Below are positions 32,086 through 41,644 of a DNA stretch of 64,000 nt, piece by piece. The stretch lies in contig NZ_OY782578.1 of the NCBI RefSeq assembly GCF_963677945.1, positions 1,240,001-1,304,000 of the forward strand, written 5' to 3'. Position 1 is the stretch's first letter, and each line of letters begins with the position of its first letter. A program made the position numbers and the translations under genes. The stretch comes from an uncultured Bacteroides sp. (lineage in GTDB: Bacteria > Bacteroidota > Bacteroidia > Bacteroidales > Bacteroidaceae). A model generated the notes under the pieces. The model ran no database searches and was not told where the DNA came from. It saw only the letters and a program-made list of their open reading frames with translations.

Positions 32086-35000
32086 ATGGATGAACAAAAG
32101 AAAAAATGGTTGAAATGGATTGGCATTACTTTGCTGAGCCCGCTAATCCTTTTGGTAATACTCCTTGTATTACTTTACCTTCCTCCTGTTCAAAATGTTT
32201 TGAAAAATCAGTTTGTGAAATATGCTTCCCGGGAAATGGGTATGCATATATCGATAGACCGGATAAGACTCTCTTTTCCATTGGATCTGGCAGTGCAAGA
32301 GGTGAGGGTAATTTCATCCAAAGACACGCTGCTTATTGCCGATAAAATGATTGTAGACCTTGGTCTGCGCCGCATATTCCACAAAGAATTGCGGGTGGAT
32401 GATATCACCCTGAGTAAGGTTTTCGTTAATTCGTCCAATTTGATGGAGGGAATGCGCATCCGGGGTAAGATTGGCAAGTTATATCTTTGCTCTGAAAAGG
32501 TGAATTTTAAACGGGAAGAGGCTTTGATAACGGATGCTCTTCTGAAAGATGCCGAGCTGAAACTCTCTCTTATCGACACAACGAAAGAAAAAAAGGAGAA
32601 ACCATCCAAACCTTTTCGCTGGAAGATCTTTCTTCAGAGGCTGCAGCTTCGGAATGTAGCCTTTCACATGGATCAACCTGCCGACTCTCTCCGTCTGACA
32701 GCCAATGTTAGTGGAGCCGTACTTACTAACGGTAAGTTGGACTTTATGAGAAGGTTGTATAAATTGAGACATTTCTCAGTTGAAAAAGCTTCATTCAATT
32801 ATGATTCCGGTGCTGGAGAACCGTCCAAAGGATTCGATCCGTCACATCTTGCATTGCGTGACATTTCCATTACTGTAGATTCTTTTATGAAACAAGACAG
32901 AGAATTGCAGGCAAGTATTAAACGAGTATCTTTGTGGGATCGTTCGGGATTGAGCATTACTTCACTTACCGGTCGTGTCCTTGCCGATAACCGTGCCATA
33001 AGAATACCCGCAATGCAACTTAATACTCCTCATTCGGAAATTAACCTTACTGCAAAGGCCGACTGGCTACTTGTGGAGAATCCGGACAAAGGAAGTTTTG
33101 AATCGTCTCTTGTTTCTAATATAGGCAAACAGGATGTGCTGCTTTTTGTAGGAGGATTATCGAAACAGTTCAGTGATTCATACCCGTTTCGTGCAATTAC
33201 ACTCCGGGCGCTGGTGCAAGGCAATAAGAAAAGTATCCGTTTGTCGCGGTTCAGTGCTGTTCTTCCAGGCTCTTTTTCTCTGGTATCTGTAGGCGAGATG
33301 AGAAATCTGTCTGATAAAAAGAATCGTTCCGGTGAGATTAAATTTCAGATGGATGCCAAGAATCTCGATTTTATGGCCAATCTGATTAAATCTTCCTCTA
33401 ATGGAAATGTGAGAGTTCCTCAGAATATGAAACTTCAGGGACAGGCATCAATGAAAAGCGAACGTTATTTGGCCGGGTTAACCTTAACAGAGGATAAAGG
33501 AACCGTAAAAGCTGATGCAGAATACAACATGGCAAGCAATTCTTACAAAGCAAAGGTAGCTGTTGATAAATTGCAAGTTAATCATTTCCTTCCAAAGAAC
33601 ACTATCTATTCGTTAACAGCTTCTTTTGATGCTGCCGGAGTGGGAACAGACTTCTTCTCTGCAAAGACAAAACTTAACGGAGGATTTAAATTGCAGGAGT
33701 TGCAATATGATAAATCTACTTTTACCGGCATTGATTTAAAGGCTAAATTGCAGAATTCTTTGGCGGAAGTTGTGCTGAAAAGCGAAAGCAGACTGCTTAA
33801 GATGGATGCAAACCTGACTGCGCTTCTGCATAAAAAACAAACGAAAGGTGAATTGTCAATGTTTGTAAGAGATGTAGATTTATACAAACTGAGACTTATT
33901 AATCATCCTTTGAGGGATCCTATAGCATTTACAGTCAATGCTTCTACCAATAGTGGCGAAACGTCTCTGGAACTTCATTCCGGCGACATGGAACTATCAC
34001 TTAACAGTCGCATTCCTATTAAAAATTTTATTCAGGAGGCAACCAACCTTTCAACTATCATAACCAAACAAATTCAGCAAAAAAGGCTAAATCATCTGGA
34101 ACTTAGCGGGGCTATACCTTCTGCTCAGCTATCTTTTATGGCCGGAAAGAAAAACCCACTAAGTGAATACCTTGCTCTTTCTAAAATATCTTTTAAAGAT
34201 GCATCAGTTAATCTTTCCTCTTCTCAAAAAAAAGGATTAACAGGAGGAGCACAACTTCATTCACTTCAGGTTGATAGTGTGCTGTTGGATACCGTCCGAC
34301 TGGCTATCAGACAAGATACAGCAGGTATTCATCTGCATGCAGGAGTTATAAATAATAAATTCAATAAACAGTATGTATTTCAGGCATACGCTGATGGTGT
34401 AGTTCAGGATGATAATGCAGAGGTAATGCTGAAATATCTTAATGCCAAAGGAGAGACGGGGGCAGATCTGGGCGTTCGGGCACAATTGGAGGAGGGTGGT
34501 GTTTCGTTTAATTTGTTTCCAGATCAGCCTATACTACTTTTCCGTCCGTTCAATCTGAATAAAGATAATCGTATATTTATTGATAAAGAAAATCGTGTCA
34601 CCGCAAATCTGGATTTACAGGATAAAAATGGAATGGGACTCTTTGTTCATTCTGTTGAAAATGCTGAGGCGCAACAGGATATAATTGGTGAACTTAGAAA
34701 TCTTGATCTGAAAGAAGTGGTTCAATCCTTACCTTATTTACCGGATATTGGAGGTATTCTTTCCACTAAAGCTGAATATATTCAGAAGAATAACCGCTTT
34801 CAGGTAATTGCTGATGCGGGAATCCGGAAATTTATGTATGAGAAGCAGCTGGTAGGCAATATGAATTTGCAGGCCACTTATCTTCCTGTTGAAAAGAATG
34901 TGCATCAGTTGGAGGCTAAGCTGGGATATAATGGCAGGGAAGTGCTTGTTGCAGATGGAACATACCATGCAGAAGGAGAGGGAACAATGAAAGTGCTTGC

Positions 35001-36588
35001 CAAGATTAAAGCTTTTCCTCTGGGCGTAGCCAATGCATTTATTCCCGATGGCATGGCCCAACTTGCCGGTGCTTTAAATGGTGAGGTTGCATTGGAAGGT
35101 AGTACACAATCACCGAAGATAAACGGAGGATTCAAAGCAGACACAAGTTCGGTTTATATTGCTCAGGCAGGTGCTCGTTTGCGATTGGATGAGAAAGAAA
35201 TAAAGGTAACCGATAATAAGCTCGTTTTTGATAATTATCATATCTATGCAGTTGGTAAGAATCCATTGAATATTTCAGGATCAGTTGATCTGAAAGATTT
35301 GCAGCAAATGCGTGCCGATTTGAAGCTTACTGCTAGCAATTATCAGTTATTCAATGCTAACCGCACCAAGCAATCGCTAGTATACGGAAAACTATTTGTT
35401 GATTTGAATACTACAATTCGTGGACCTGTTGATGCTTTGATTATGCGTGGAAATATGAGGTTACTGGGTAATACGGATGTTACTTATGTTCTTAAAGATT
35501 CACCGCTGACTGTGCAGGATAGGCTGGGAGATATGGTAACTTTCGTCAACTTTGCAGATACTTTGCAGCCTCCGAAAGAAAAGCCTAAGAAAGTTTCTCT
35601 GGGTGGATTGGATATGCTGATTAATATTCAGGTGGAACCGGCAGTAAGATTAAAGGCTGATTTATCACCCGATCGCCAGAACCGAGTGGAATTGGAAGGT
35701 GGAGGGGAACTTTCACTGCAATATACTCCCCAAGGAGATATGTTGCTTTACGGACGTTATACCCTTAGCGGTGGTTTATTGAACTATACCTTACCGGTAA
35801 TTCCATTGAAAGAGTTTGCTATAAAGGAGGGAAGCTATGTGGAATGGTCGGGTAATATGATGGATCCGAAAATAAATTTCAAAGCTACGGAAAGGCTACG
35901 TGCTTCTGTGACTGGTGAAAATCAGGCCAGTCGGCAGGTCAACTTTGATGTGTCTGTTTCCATTAAAAATACCCTGAAGAATCTAGGTATGGTATTTGAC
36001 CTTGAAGCACCCGAAGATATGACTGTGCAGAATCAACTTTCGGCAATGTCGGATGAAGAAAGGAGCAAACTGGCCATTACAATGCTTGTTTCTGGTATGT
36101 ATATGCCGCAGGGTATAACATCTTCAGGCACAGGTGGAGGTATAAATGTAGGGAGTGCTCTGAATAATTTCCTTCAGGGCGAGATAGCCAATATTGCTGG
36201 TAGTGCACTTAAAAAGGTTGATATATCTTTTGGAATGGAATCTTATGATGAAGCTAGTGGAAAAGGAACCGGAAAACGGACGGATTATTCTTATCGTTTT
36301 GCCAAAAGATTCTACAATGATCGTATTCGGATAGTGATTGGTGGCAAAATATCGACAGGAGAAACTGTGGAAGAAAAGCAATCGTTTATTGATAATATTT
36401 CTCTGGAATACAGGCTGGATACCAGTGGAACCAGGTATGTGAAATTATTCCATAATAAAAATTACCAGAGTTTGCTGGAAGGTGAAATAATTGAAACGGG
36501 AGTTGGTGTGGTGCTTCGCAAAAAAATGCGCCGACTTGGTGAATTGTTTATATTCAAAAGTAATAAAGATAAAAAAGAGTCGAAATGA
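32086..36588 (+). CDS. tamB: TamB-like translocation and assembly module protein
   Basis: A 1500-residue periplasm-spanning protein of the TamB/YtfN/AsmA-like group. One N-terminal membrane anchor (about residues 11-33) is followed by long repetitive beta-rich sequence predicted to form a hydrophobic groove. The conserved C-terminal DUF490 region (about residues 1080-1440) includes QDRLGDMVTFVNFAD and LSGGLLNYTLPVIPLKEF. It probably carries lipids or helps insert outer-membrane proteins with its partner. Its stop overlaps the start of the TamA-like gene by four bases (ATGA), so the pair is translationally coupled. Confidence 0.93.
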   Translation: MDEQKKKWLKWIGITLLSPLILLVILLVLLYLPPVQNVLKNQFVKYASREMGMHISIDRIRLSFPLDLAVQEVRVISSKDTLLIADKMIVDLGLRRIFHKELRVDDITLSKVFVNSSNLMEGMRIRGKIGKLYLCSEKVNFKREEALITDALLKDAELKLSLIDTTKEKKEKPSKPFRWKIFLQRLQLRNVAFHMDQPADSLRLTANVSGAVLTNGKLDFMRRLYKLRHFSVEKASFNYDSGAGEPSKGFDPSHLALRDISITVDSFMKQDRELQASIKRVSLWDRSGLSITSLTGRVLADNRAIRIPAMQLNTPHSEINLTAKADWLLVENPDKGSFESSLVSNIGKQDVLLFVGGLSKQFSDSYPFRAITLRALVQGNKKSIRLSRFSAVLPGSFSLVSVGEMRNLSDKKNRSGEIKFQMDAKNLDFMANLIKSSSNGNVRVPQNMKLQGQASMKSERYLAGLTLTEDKGTVKADAEYNMASNSYKAKVAVDKLQVNHFLPKNTIYSLTASFDAAGVGTDFFSAKTKLNGGFKLQELQYDKSTFTGIDLKAKLQNSLAEVVLKSESRLLKMDANLTALLHKKQTKGELSMFVRDVDLYKLRLINHPLRDPIAFTVNASTNSGETSLELHSGDMELSLNSRIPIKNFIQEATNLSTIITKQIQQKRLNHLELSGAIPSAQLSFMAGKKNPLSEYLALSKISFKDASVNLSSSQKKGLTGGAQLHSLQVDSVLLDTVRLAIRQDTAGIHLHAGVINNKFNKQYVFQAYADGVVQDDNAEVMLKYLNAKGETGADLGVRAQLEEGGVSFNLFPDQPILLFRPFNLNKDNRIFIDKENRVTANLDLQDKNGMGLFVHSVENAEAQQDIIGELRNLDLKEVVQSLPYLPDIGGILSTKAEYIQKNNRFQVIADAGIRKFMYEKQLVGNMNLQATYLPVEKNVHQLEAKLGYNGREVLVADGTYHAEGEGTMKVLAKIKAFPLGVANAFIPDGMAQLAGALNGEVALEGSTQSPKINGGFKADTSSVYIAQAGARLRLDEKEIKVTDNKLVFDNYHIYAVGKNPLNISGSVDLKDLQQMRADLKLTASNYQLFNANRTKQSLVYGKLFVDLNTTIRGPVDALIMRGNMRLLGNTDVTYVLKDSPLTVQDRLGDMVTFVNFADTLQPPKEKPKKVSLGGLDMLINIQVEPAVRLKADLSPDRQNRVELEGGGELSLQYTPQGDMLLYGRYTLSGGLLNYTLPVIPLKEFAIKEGSYVEWSGNMMDPKINFKATERLRASVTGENQASRQVNFDVSVSIKNTLKNLGMVFDLEAPEDMTVQNQLSAMSDEERSKLAITMLVSGMYMPQGITSSGTGGGINVGSALNNFLQGEIANIAGSALKKVDISFGMESYDEASGKGTGKRTDYSYRFAKRFYNDRIRIVIGGKISTGETVEEKQSFIDNISLEYRLDTSGTRYVKLFHNKNYQSLLEGEIIETGVGVVLRKKMRRLGELFIFKSNKDKKESK

Positions 36589-38873
36589 GGAAACTACTTT
36601 ATTTGTCATTGTTGTTCTTAACTGCTTGTTCAACCACCCGTAATTTACCGGAGGATGAAACTCTATATACGGGTATGAAGAAAACAGTGGTGGAGAATCG
36701 TGATGCTTCGAAGGCTGGTGATGAGGCTCTTGAAGAAGTGTACGCTGCATTGGCCGTTCCTCCCAATAATGCTCTTTTTGGAAGTTCGTCTGTAAGGGTT
36801 CCTTTCCCTTTCGGATTGTGGATGTATAATGCATTTAAAAAGAGTGAGAAGGGTTTGGGACGCTGGATGTTTAATCGTTTTGCCTCAGAACCTGTGCTCA
36901 TTTCGACAGTGAATCCGGATGTCCGGGTTAAAGTTGCCAGAAATTTGCTGCGTGACTATGGATATTTCAACGGACAAGTAGCTTACGAAGTAATTCCTAC
37001 GAAAAAACGTCAGGCAAAATTGAAATACAAAGTAGATATGCAGCAGCCTTATTTACTGGATTCTATTTTTTATTCTCATTATAGTGCACGTACTGATAGC
37101 TTGCTACATCGGCATATTGTTGATAAAATACTCCGTCCTGGCGATCATTTCAGTGTTTTGAAGCTAGATGAGGAACGTCAGCGGTTGAGTACTTTACTAC
37201 GCAATGCCGGTTATTACTATTTCCGTCCGGAATTTATATCTTTTCTGGCAGATACAACCTGGCAATCTGGCCGTGTAAGCCTTAAAATTACTCCGAAAGC
37301 TGATTTGCCCGAACTAGTTCTTCGCTCATGGAAGATGGGAAATCGGTCTGTTGCTTTGAGTGGAATAAACGGAGAACCGCCTACTGATTCTTTGCTTTAT
37401 AAAGACCTAATGGTATATTATCAGGGTAAATTGCATGTTCGTCCGGTTGTACTTTATAATCGTTTTCGTTTAATGCAGGGAGAAACCTATTCACAGATAA
37501 AGCAATTGCGGACACAGGAAAATATAAACCGTCTGGGTATTTTTAAGTATGCCGATTTACAGTTCACTCCCCGTGATACAACTCAGGGAAATAATGTACT
37601 TGATGTGCAGATGAATGCCGCTTACGATCTTCCTCTTGACGGAGAATTGGAACTGAATGTAACTTCCAAATCCAATGATCAGGTAGGACCCGGAGCAGCA
37701 TTCTCCGTTACAAGACGAAACCTCTTTGGTGGAGGTGAGAATTTTACCGTGAAGCTCAAAGGCAGTTATGAATGGCAGACTAATGACCCGGTAGGGGGAA
37801 GTAGTTCTGTTATTAACTCTTACGAATTGGGGGCATCAGCCGCACTTGTAATTCCCCGGATTGTACTGCCTGGTATGGAATATAAAGAATTAACTTATCC
37901 GGCAACTACCACATTTAGACTGTATGCCGATCAAATGAACCGGGCAAGATATTTCAAGTTATTGGCTTTCGGAGGGAATGCAACGTATGATTTTCAGACT
38001 TCGAGAGTAAGCCGTCATTCCATAACGCCGTTCAAACTGACTTTTAATGTGCTTCAAAGTACAACGCAGCGCTTTGATTCTGTTACGAATGCCAATCCTG
38101 CTTTGTATCTCAGTCTGAAGAATCAGTTTATTCCGGCAATGAATTATACCTATACCTATGACGATGCGGGTGTGAAAAGCAAAAGGAATCATGTTTGGTG
38201 GGAAACGTCCATTACCTCTGCCGGAAATATAACATCTGGCATATACCGATTATTTGGAAGAAACTTCAATGAAGAAAAGAAACTTCTGGGAAATCCGTTT
38301 GCACAGTTCCTGAAACTTAGTTCTGAAGTGAGATATAACTATAAAATTACTGCACGACAATCTTTAGTTGCCCGGTTAAGTGGAGGAATTCTTTATGCTT
38401 ATGGAAACTCGGAAGTGGCTCCGTATAATGAACAATTCTATATTGGAGGAGCTAATAGTTTGCGTGCCTTTACCATCCGTTCGCTGGGACCGGGTAGTTA
38501 CAGACCGGATGCAGGAAATACTTATTCATACATGGACCAGACTGGCAATTTAAAATTTGAAGCCAATGTAGAATATCGTTTCAACCTACTGGGAAATCTT
38601 AATGGTGCTATCTTTTTAGACGCCGGAAATATATGGTTACTGAAAGATGATATAGCTCGTCCTGGTGGAAAGTTTGGTTTGTCAAAACTAGGAAAAGAGA
38701 TTGCTTTGGGTACTGGCGCCGGATTACGCTACGATCTCTCGTTTCTGGTCATCCGTCTGGATGCCGGAATAGGACTACATGCTCCTTATGAAACTTCAAA
38801 ATCAGGCTATTACAATATACCTTCTTTTAAAGACGGACTAGGCTTTCATCTGGCAATCGGCTATCCATTCTAG
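36585..38873 (+). CDS. tamL: TamA-like outer-membrane lipoprotein (BamA/Omp85 family, TamL type)
   Basis: A 762-residue outer-membrane protein of the Omp85 family. It begins with a lipoprotein signal (lipobox LFLTAC, Cys near residue 15). A POTRA-like region (about residues 90-340) and a C-terminal beta-barrel follow, with the conserved barrel motif RAFTIRSLGPGSY near residue 630 and the C-terminal GLGFHLAIGYPF ending in Phe. The lipid anchor is the mark of the Bacteroidetes-specific TamL branch, as opposed to proteobacterial TamA. With TamB upstream it forms the module linking inner and outer membranes. Confidence 0.9.
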   Translation: MRKLLYLSLLFLTACSTTRNLPEDETLYTGMKKTVVENRDASKAGDEALEEVYAALAVPPNNALFGSSSVRVPFPFGLWMYNAFKKSEKGLGRWMFNRFASEPVLISTVNPDVRVKVARNLLRDYGYFNGQVAYEVIPTKKRQAKLKYKVDMQQPYLLDSIFYSHYSARTDSLLHRHIVDKILRPGDHFSVLKLDEERQRLSTLLRNAGYYYFRPEFISFLADTTWQSGRVSLKITPKADLPELVLRSWKMGNRSVALSGINGEPPTDSLLYKDLMVYYQGKLHVRPVVLYNRFRLMQGETYSQIKQLRTQENINRLGIFKYADLQFTPRDTTQGNNVLDVQMNAAYDLPLDGELELNVTSKSNDQVGPGAAFSVTRRNLFGGGENFTVKLKGSYEWQTNDPVGGSSSVINSYELGASAALVIPRIVLPGMEYKELTYPATTTFRLYADQMNRARYFKLLAFGGNATYDFQTSRVSRHSITPFKLTFNVLQSTTQRFDSVTNANPALYLSLKNQFIPAMNYTYTYDDAGVKSKRNHVWWETSITSAGNITSGIYRLFGRNFNEEKKLLGNPFAQFLKLSSEVRYNYKITARQSLVARLSGGILYAYGNSEVAPYNEQFYIGGANSLRAFTIRSLGPGSYRPDAGNTYSYMDQTGNLKFEANVEYRFNLLGNLNGAIFLDAGNIWLLKDDIARPGGKFGLSKLGKEIALGTGAGLRYDLSFLVIRLDAGIGLHAPYETSKSGYYNIPSFKDGLGFHLAIGYPF

Positions 38874-38888
38874 AGAAATACTTTCTTA

Positions 38889-38940
38889 TTTGAACCATTT
38901 GTGATCATATTTGAACTATTTGTTGTACCTACGTTGAATA
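38889..38940. repeat. TTTGAACYATTTG direct repeat
   Basis: TTTGAACCATTTG at 38889 and TTTGAACTATTTG at 38910 are 21 bases apart, and a weaker TTGAATA follows at 38934. The repeats lie directly upstream of the next promoter, so they could be an operator. Confidence 0.5.
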
Positions 38941-38948
38941 TAATTTAG

Positions 38949-38956
38949 TAAATTTG
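38949..38956 (+). promoter_or_regulatory. -7 promoter element before the nucleotidyltransferase gene
   Basis: TAAATTTG fits TAnnTTTG. It overlaps a TTG codon at 38954, which therefore cannot be the translation start. Confidence 0.6.
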
Positions 38957-39007
38957 CGGCGTAAAAAAAATGATATGACTAACAACCTATTTAAAAATAT
39001 AAGCGAA

Positions 39008-39910
39008 ATGAAACCAACTTTATTTGTACTTGCTGCCGGAATGGGCAGTCGTTATGGCGGTCTTAAGCAATTAGACGGTCTGGGCCCTAACGGTGAAACT
39101 ATCATGGACTATTCAATTTACGATGCAATCCGCGGAGGATTTGGTAAATTGGTATTTGTAATCCGTGAAAGTTTTGAAAAAGACTTCCGTGAAAAGATTA
39201 TCAAAAAATATGAAAACCATATTCCTGTAGAATTGGTATTTCAGGATATCAATGACCTACCTGCAGGATTTACTTGTCCAGAAGGAAGAGAAAAACCATG
39301 GGGAACTAACCATGCTGTATTGATGGGTAAGAATGTTATCAACGAACCTTTTGCTGTAATCAATGCTGATGATTTTTACGGAAAAGATAGCTTTGCTGTC
39401 TTAGGTAAGGCTCTTTCTGAAATGGAAGGAAAGAAGAATGAATATTGCATGGTAGGCTACCGTGTAGGTAACACTCTTTCTGAAAGTGGTAGCGTAGCAC
39501 GTGGTGTTTGTGCAACAGACGAAAATGGTAACCTTACTACAGTAGTAGAACGTACAGCTATCGAACGTATTGATGGTAAAGTTCAGTTCAAGGACGAAAA
39601 CGGTGAAACTGTAACTATTGATGATAATACTCCTGTTTCAATGAACATGTGGGGATTCACTCCTGACTATTTCAAATATTCAGAAGATTTCTTCATTGAA
39701 TTCCTGAAAGAGAATATCAGCAATCTGAAATGCGAATACTTCATTCCATTAATGGTTAATGAACTTATTAACAATGGCACAGCAAGTGTGAAAGTACTTG
39801 ATACTACATCAAAATGGTTTGGTGTAACTTATGCTGATGATCGTCAGTCGGTAGTCGACAAAATCCAGGCATTGGTTGATGCAGGTGAATACCCTGCTAA
39901 ATTGTTCTAA
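39008..39910 (+). CDS. Sugar-phosphate nucleotidyltransferase family protein
   Basis: A 300-residue nucleotidyltransferase of the GT-A/NTP-transferase fold. The N-terminal nucleotide-binding loop is LAAGMGSRYGGLKQLDGLGP. VINADDFYG holds the metal-binding Asp pair, followed by GYRVGNTLSESGSVARG, and a glycan-type C-terminal half. It probably activates a sugar phosphate with an NTP for surface polysaccharide or cell-wall use; the sugar is not readable. Two starts are possible, ATG 38975 or ATG 39008. The second gives the usual family N-terminus MKPTLFVLAAG. Confidence 0.87.
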   Translation: MKPTLFVLAAGMGSRYGGLKQLDGLGPNGETIMDYSIYDAIRGGFGKLVFVIRESFEKDFREKIIKKYENHIPVELVFQDINDLPAGFTCPEGREKPWGTNHAVLMGKNVINEPFAVINADDFYGKDSFAVLGKALSEMEGKKNEYCMVGYRVGNTLSESGSVARGVCATDENGNLTTVVERTAIERIDGKVQFKDENGETVTIDDNTPVSMNMWGFTPDYFKYSEDFFIEFLKENISNLKCEYFIPLMVNELINNGTASVKVLDTTSKWFGVTYADDRQSVVDKIQALVDAGEYPAKLF

Positions 39911-39946
39911 GCAGTAAAATAAAAAACACTTTAAGTGACTATAGAT

Positions 39947-39977
39947 AAGGGATGCAATTTATTTGCATCCCTTTTTT
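39947..39977 (+). terminator. Terminator after the nucleotidyltransferase gene
   Basis: AAGGGATGCAA (39948-39958) pairs with TTGCATCCCTT (39963-39973), followed by a T run. Confidence 0.88.
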
Positions 39978-40014
39978 GTATTGTATTTCAATAAACAAGG
40001 ACTTTACAGAAATT

Positions 40015-40100
40015 ATTCGGCAATAAATAAAATCCATTGGTGAATAAATAAATTTTATTGGTGAATAATCCAAAAATGATTGCCCAATAATTTTAAATAA
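40015..40100. repeat. Degenerate tandem repeat with 21-22-bp period (ATTGGTGAATAA)
   Basis: ATTCGGCAATAA at 40015, ATTGGTGAATAA at 40036 and 40057, and ATTGCCCAATAA at 40079: spacings 21, 21 and 22. The tract between units is A/T only. Confidence 0.65.
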
Positions 40101-40246
40101 AGACTGCAAGATGTGTCTGATTATATATTGATCAATGTTATCCTCCATAGCTTTGAATTTATGACCAGAAAATGCGTATTTAGGTCTGTTCTTTTAATGA
40201 GAAGATTGAATGTGCAGAGAAATTTGTGCTAATCATCGTTTTTTAG

Positions 40247-40356
40247 TGAGGGATGAGCCTTAAAAGTGATGGTAAAGTGATGGATGAATTTATTTATGCT
40301 ATTCGTATTTTGTTGTTTTTCAATTTGTTGAGTGTGTTGGTGATAGAGTGAGGGAT
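40247..40356. repeat. AGTGAGGGAT repeat cluster, copy 1
   Basis: AGTGAGGGATGAGCCTTAAA begins at 40247, with related AGTGATGG motifs at 40267 and 40278 and AGTGAGGGAT at 40347. The arrangement AGTG+20+11 and the GAGCC.TAAAA core recur on the other strand at 61571-61606. Confidence 0.65.
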
Positions 40357-40371
40357 AAAATTTAAAAAAAT

Positions 40372-41472
40372 ATGTTTTTTCCTGTCCTTTTTAATTTGAA
40401 CAGTTGTCTTATTAGTGAAGGAAACCTAAAAAAGAATATTTTGAAAGAAGAAATTGAGAATATAGAACCAGAATTATTGTTTCGCTACTGTAAAAAGCAA
40501 TGTTCAACTGCAGAGCAGGAAATGATAGAGCAAGCTATTAGCTGTTCAGAAGAACTGCAATTAAAGATTAAACAGATAGAAAAGACTTTAGAAATTGCGG
40601 CCGACATTGAAGAATGCGAATCTATTGATATTTTTTCGGGTTATAAAACTACACGTAAAAAAATTAGAGATAACCAAAAAAGGATCTTTATTCATTTACT
40701 TACCCGCTATGCTGCTATACTGACATTTCCTTTATTGTTGTCTTCAATAATTTTAGGTTATCTTTATTTTAATCGGCAGCCCGAAGCTTTACAATTCGCA
40801 GAAGTTACTACTCCTACAGGTGCTATTGTTCGTTATGAACTTCCGGATAAATCTGTAGTCTGGCTAAATTCAGGTACAAAGTTACGTTATCCAGTGCACT
40901 TTTCCGGAGATAAGCGCGAGGTGGAATTGAAAGGTGAAGCCTATTTTGAAGTTCAGGCCGATAAAAAACATCCATTTTATGTAAATACTCCCAGCGGAAT
41001 GTCAGTATATGTATATGGTACTCAATTTGATGTAAACGCTTATGAAGATGAAAGTACTATAGAAGTAGTGCTTGAGAAAGGAAAAGTAAATGTTATTGTT
41101 CCAGATAAGGAAACTGTTGTCAGACTGGAACCTGGAGAACAACTTCAATATGAAAAGTCTACCAACCGATTAAACAAAATGAAGGTTGATGTTTACGAAA
41201 AAATGGGATGGAAGTATGGAAAGCTTATTTTCAGAAATGCTTCTCTAAGTGAAATGTTTAAACGTTTAGCCAGACATTATAATGTTGACATCCAGTTTAA
41301 TAATATATCAGGCAAAGAATATAATTATCGTGCAACATTTACAAATGAATCTTTGATTCAAATTCTTGATTATCTAAGTAAATCGACTAATCTGAAATGG
41401 GCTATTGAAGAACCTGTACAAAAATCAGATGGAACACTTACCAGGAAAAAAATTATAGTAAACCAATATTAA
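40372..41472 (+). CDS. FecR-family anti-sigma factor
   Basis: A 366-residue inner-membrane anti-sigma regulator. The cytoplasmic N-terminal part (about residues 1-105) would hold the sigma factor. One membrane helix (about residues 108-132) follows, then a periplasmic FecR domain (about residues 140-240, with VWLNSGTKLRYPVHFSGDKREVELKGEAYFEV) and a C-terminal DUF4974 domain (about residues 275-345). Such proteins receive the signal from the SusC-type receptor through its STN domain. The partner ECF sigma gene, normally directly upstream, is instead at 49972-50544 on the opposite strand beyond the locus. The N-terminal 18 residues look unusual, so the true start could lie a little further in. 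Confidence 0.92.
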   Translation: MFFPVLFNLNSCLISEGNLKKNILKEEIENIEPELLFRYCKKQCSTAEQEMIEQAISCSEELQLKIKQIEKTLEIAADIEECESIDIFSGYKTTRKKIRDNQKRIFIHLLTRYAAILTFPLLLSSIILGYLYFNRQPEALQFAEVTTPTGAIVRYELPDKSVVWLNSGTKLRYPVHFSGDKREVELKGEAYFEVQADKKHPFYVNTPSGMSVYVYGTQFDVNAYEDESTIEVVLEKGKVNVIVPDKETVVRLEPGEQLQYEKSTNRLNKMKVDVYEKMGWKYGKLIFRNASLSEMFKRLARHYNVDIQFNNISGKEYNYRATFTNESLIQILDYLSKSTNLKWAIEEPVQKSDGTLTRKKIIVNQY

Positions 41473-41524
41473 TATTATCTATAAAAAATAGTTTGCCTAT
41501 GAAATAACACATTCTAGTAAAAAA

Positions 41525-41552
41525 GAAAGGAGGTTTCCCACAACCTCCTTTC
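41525..41552 (+). promoter_or_regulatory. Perfect hairpin with Shine-Dalgarno/anti-Shine-Dalgarno arms before susC
   Basis: GAAAGGAGGTT (41525-41535), a six-base loop, then its exact complement AACCTCCTTTC (41542-41552). The first arm is a full-length Shine-Dalgarno sequence and the second matches the 16S 3' end seen at 12184-12194. It lies about 90 bases before the SusC start. No long T run follows on the plus strand, so a simple forward terminator is less likely than an RNA-stability or pausing element. Confidence 0.7.
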
Positions 41553-41644
41553 AAAAAACCAGACATCCGTTAGAATCTTGCAAATACGTACGGAAGTCAA
41601 AACCTTAGTTTATACAGTATAAAACTTTAGTTAACCACAAATTT

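Larger units (their letters stand above)
39978..40371. other. Repeat-bearing gap before the glycan-utilisation locus
   Basis: About 390 bases without a gene. Two separate repeat sets occupy it: 21-22-bp ATTGGTGAATAA units (40015-40100) and AGTGAGGGAT motifs (40247-40356). No clear promoter for the FecR gene was identified. Confidence 0.5.
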
